This document shows, in pieces, positions 13,189 to 13,756 of a DNA stretch of 13,756 nucleotides. This DNA comes from Thermoanaerobaculaceae bacterium. GTDB lineage: Bacteria > Acidobacteriota > Thermoanaerobaculia > Thermoanaerobaculales > Thermoanaerobaculaceae. Location of the stretch: NCBI GenBank assembly GCA_022865555.1, contig JALHTD010000185.1, positions 1 through 13,756 on the forward strand. The letters run 5' to 3'. The notes below the pieces were generated by a model. The model saw nothing but the letters and a program-made list of their open reading frames with translations. It was not told where the DNA came from and did not search any database. The translations under genes and the position numbers were made by a program. Within the stretch, counting starts at the first letter, position 1. Each line of letters starts with the position of its first letter.

Positions 13189-13756
13189 GTGCTACGCGTC
13201 CTGATGGCGGTGTCGGTCGTGGCGGCCCTGGCCGTCGCGTGCTCGCACGCCCCACGGTGCGACCGGCTCCTCGCGGGCGGTCAAGTGCACACGCCGGCCG
13301 GCGTCCAGCGGCTCGAGGTTGCAGTCGAGGCCGGACGCATCGTCGCCCTGGTCCCGCCCGCGGACGCGGGAGCGTGGCGCAGAGCCGCGGCCGAGGTCGT
13401 GGACGTGAGCGGTGCCCATCTCTACCCCGGCTTCACGGAGAGCCACGGGCACCTCGTCGGCTACGGCGCGTCGATCGAGCAGGTGGACCTGCGCGACGCG
13501 GCGAGCTTCGCCGAGGTCGTCGAGCGCGTGAAACAGGCAGCGGCGAAACTCCCGCCCGGCACCTGGGTGCCCGGCCGGGGATGGGACCAGAACCGCTGGC
13601 CGGAGAAGGCTTTCCCGAGCCATGCCGCGCTCTCGAAGGCGGTGCCGGACCATCCCGTCCTGCTGCGCAGGGTGGACGGTCACGCGGTGCTCACCAACGC
13701 GCGCGGGCTGGCGGCAGCCGGCATCACCGCCGCCACGAAGGACCCACCGGGCGGGC
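13189..13756 (+). CDS. YtcJ-type amidohydrolase (amidohydrolase 3 family), probable lipoprotein, 3'-truncated by the window edge
   Basis: Open from GTG 13189 to the window end (189 codons), so it is incomplete. Residues 1-18 look like a lipoprotein signal (VLRVLMAVSVVAALAVAC, C18), with A-V-A before the Cys. The family hydrolyses amide or related C-N bonds with a metal-bound water in a TIM barrel; the substrate is not readable. Seen so far: the beta-sandwich start (RLLAGGQVHTPAG, 26-38), the metal-binding HxH in YPGFTESHGH (H86, H88; most relatives have Asp where E84 lies), PPGTWVPGRGWDQNRWPE (122-139) and RRVDGHAVLTN (160-170), all typical of YtcJ-like proteins. The remaining metal ligands would lie beyond the edge. 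The alternative start ATG 13204 would remove the only Arg in the signal peptide. It diverges from the asparaginase gene with 74 nt between them. Confidence 0.88.
   Translation, partial: MLRVLMAVSVVAALAVACSHAPRCDRLLAGGQVHTPAGVQRLEVAVEAGRIVALVPPADAGAWRRAAAEVVDVSGAHLYPGFTESHGHLVGYGASIEQVDLRDAASFAEVVERVKQAAAKLPPGTWVPGRGWDQNRWPEKAFPSHAALSKAVPDHPVLLRRVDGHAVLTNARGLAAAGITAATKDPPGG

Noticed and set aside
13192..13683. Minus-strand open frame over the amidohydrolase start
   Set aside because: The plus-strand frame carries the amidohydrolase metal motif and a lipoprotein signal. The minus frame has no domain and would overlap the divergent promoter region.

Overview
This is a visibly G+C-rich bacterial chromosome segment with tightly packed genes on both strands. 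It holds eleven genes: nine complete, and one cut off at each end of the window. The organism is probably a Gram-negative-like heterotroph that exports much of what it makes: six of the eleven products carry or probably carry an export signal. A secreted beta-rich protein built from two similar halves (7217-7942), together with a secreted M28 peptidase carrying a C-terminal PDZ domain, reminds me of Acidobacteriota, perhaps the Thermoanaerobaculia. That placement is an inference from gene style, not from a marker gene. No mobile element, tRNA, rRNA or CRISPR array is visible.

Layout from left to right. A CotA-like multicopper oxidase (+, cut at the left edge) ends in a textbook intrinsic terminator. 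A PBP4-type D-Ala-D-Ala carboxypeptidase (-) and a small AhpD/CMD-family protein (+) diverge from a 91-nt region whose two -10 elements lie in the arms of a 9-bp inverted repeat. A leftward block follows: a secreted two-repeat protein, a PAS-PAS-GGDEF diguanylate cyclase with a 17-bp perfect palindrome at its predicted transcription start, and a class IV-like histone-deacetylase-family protein with a long uncharacterised C-terminal half. A rightward operon then carries the M28 peptidase, chorismate synthase (aroC) and the HMBPP reductase IspH, with stop and start codons touching or nearly so. A heptamer tandem array with stop codons in all six frames separates this operon from a leftward Tat-exported glycosylasparaginase. 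A YtcJ-type amidohydrolase (+) starts at the right and is cut by the window edge.

Some genes fit together. The carboxypeptidase trims peptidoglycan. The M28 peptidase, asparaginase and amidohydrolase point to extracytoplasmic breakdown of peptides, glycopeptides and amides. AroC and IspH are housekeeping enzymes of aromatic and isoprenoid synthesis that share a transcript with the peptidase. The diguanylate cyclase and the deacetylase-family gene are adjacent, 23 nt apart, and may be co-expressed.

The most interesting signals are these: (i) a repeated pattern of GTG starts with no Shine-Dalgarno and a TAnnnT box 5-8 nt upstream, suggesting leaderless mRNAs; (ii) two candidate operators, in the carboxypeptidase/AhpD and diguanylate cyclase promoters; (iii) the unknown domain fused to the deacetylase; (iv) the six-frame-stop heptamer array. 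I do not see a defence island or another clearly new multi-gene system.
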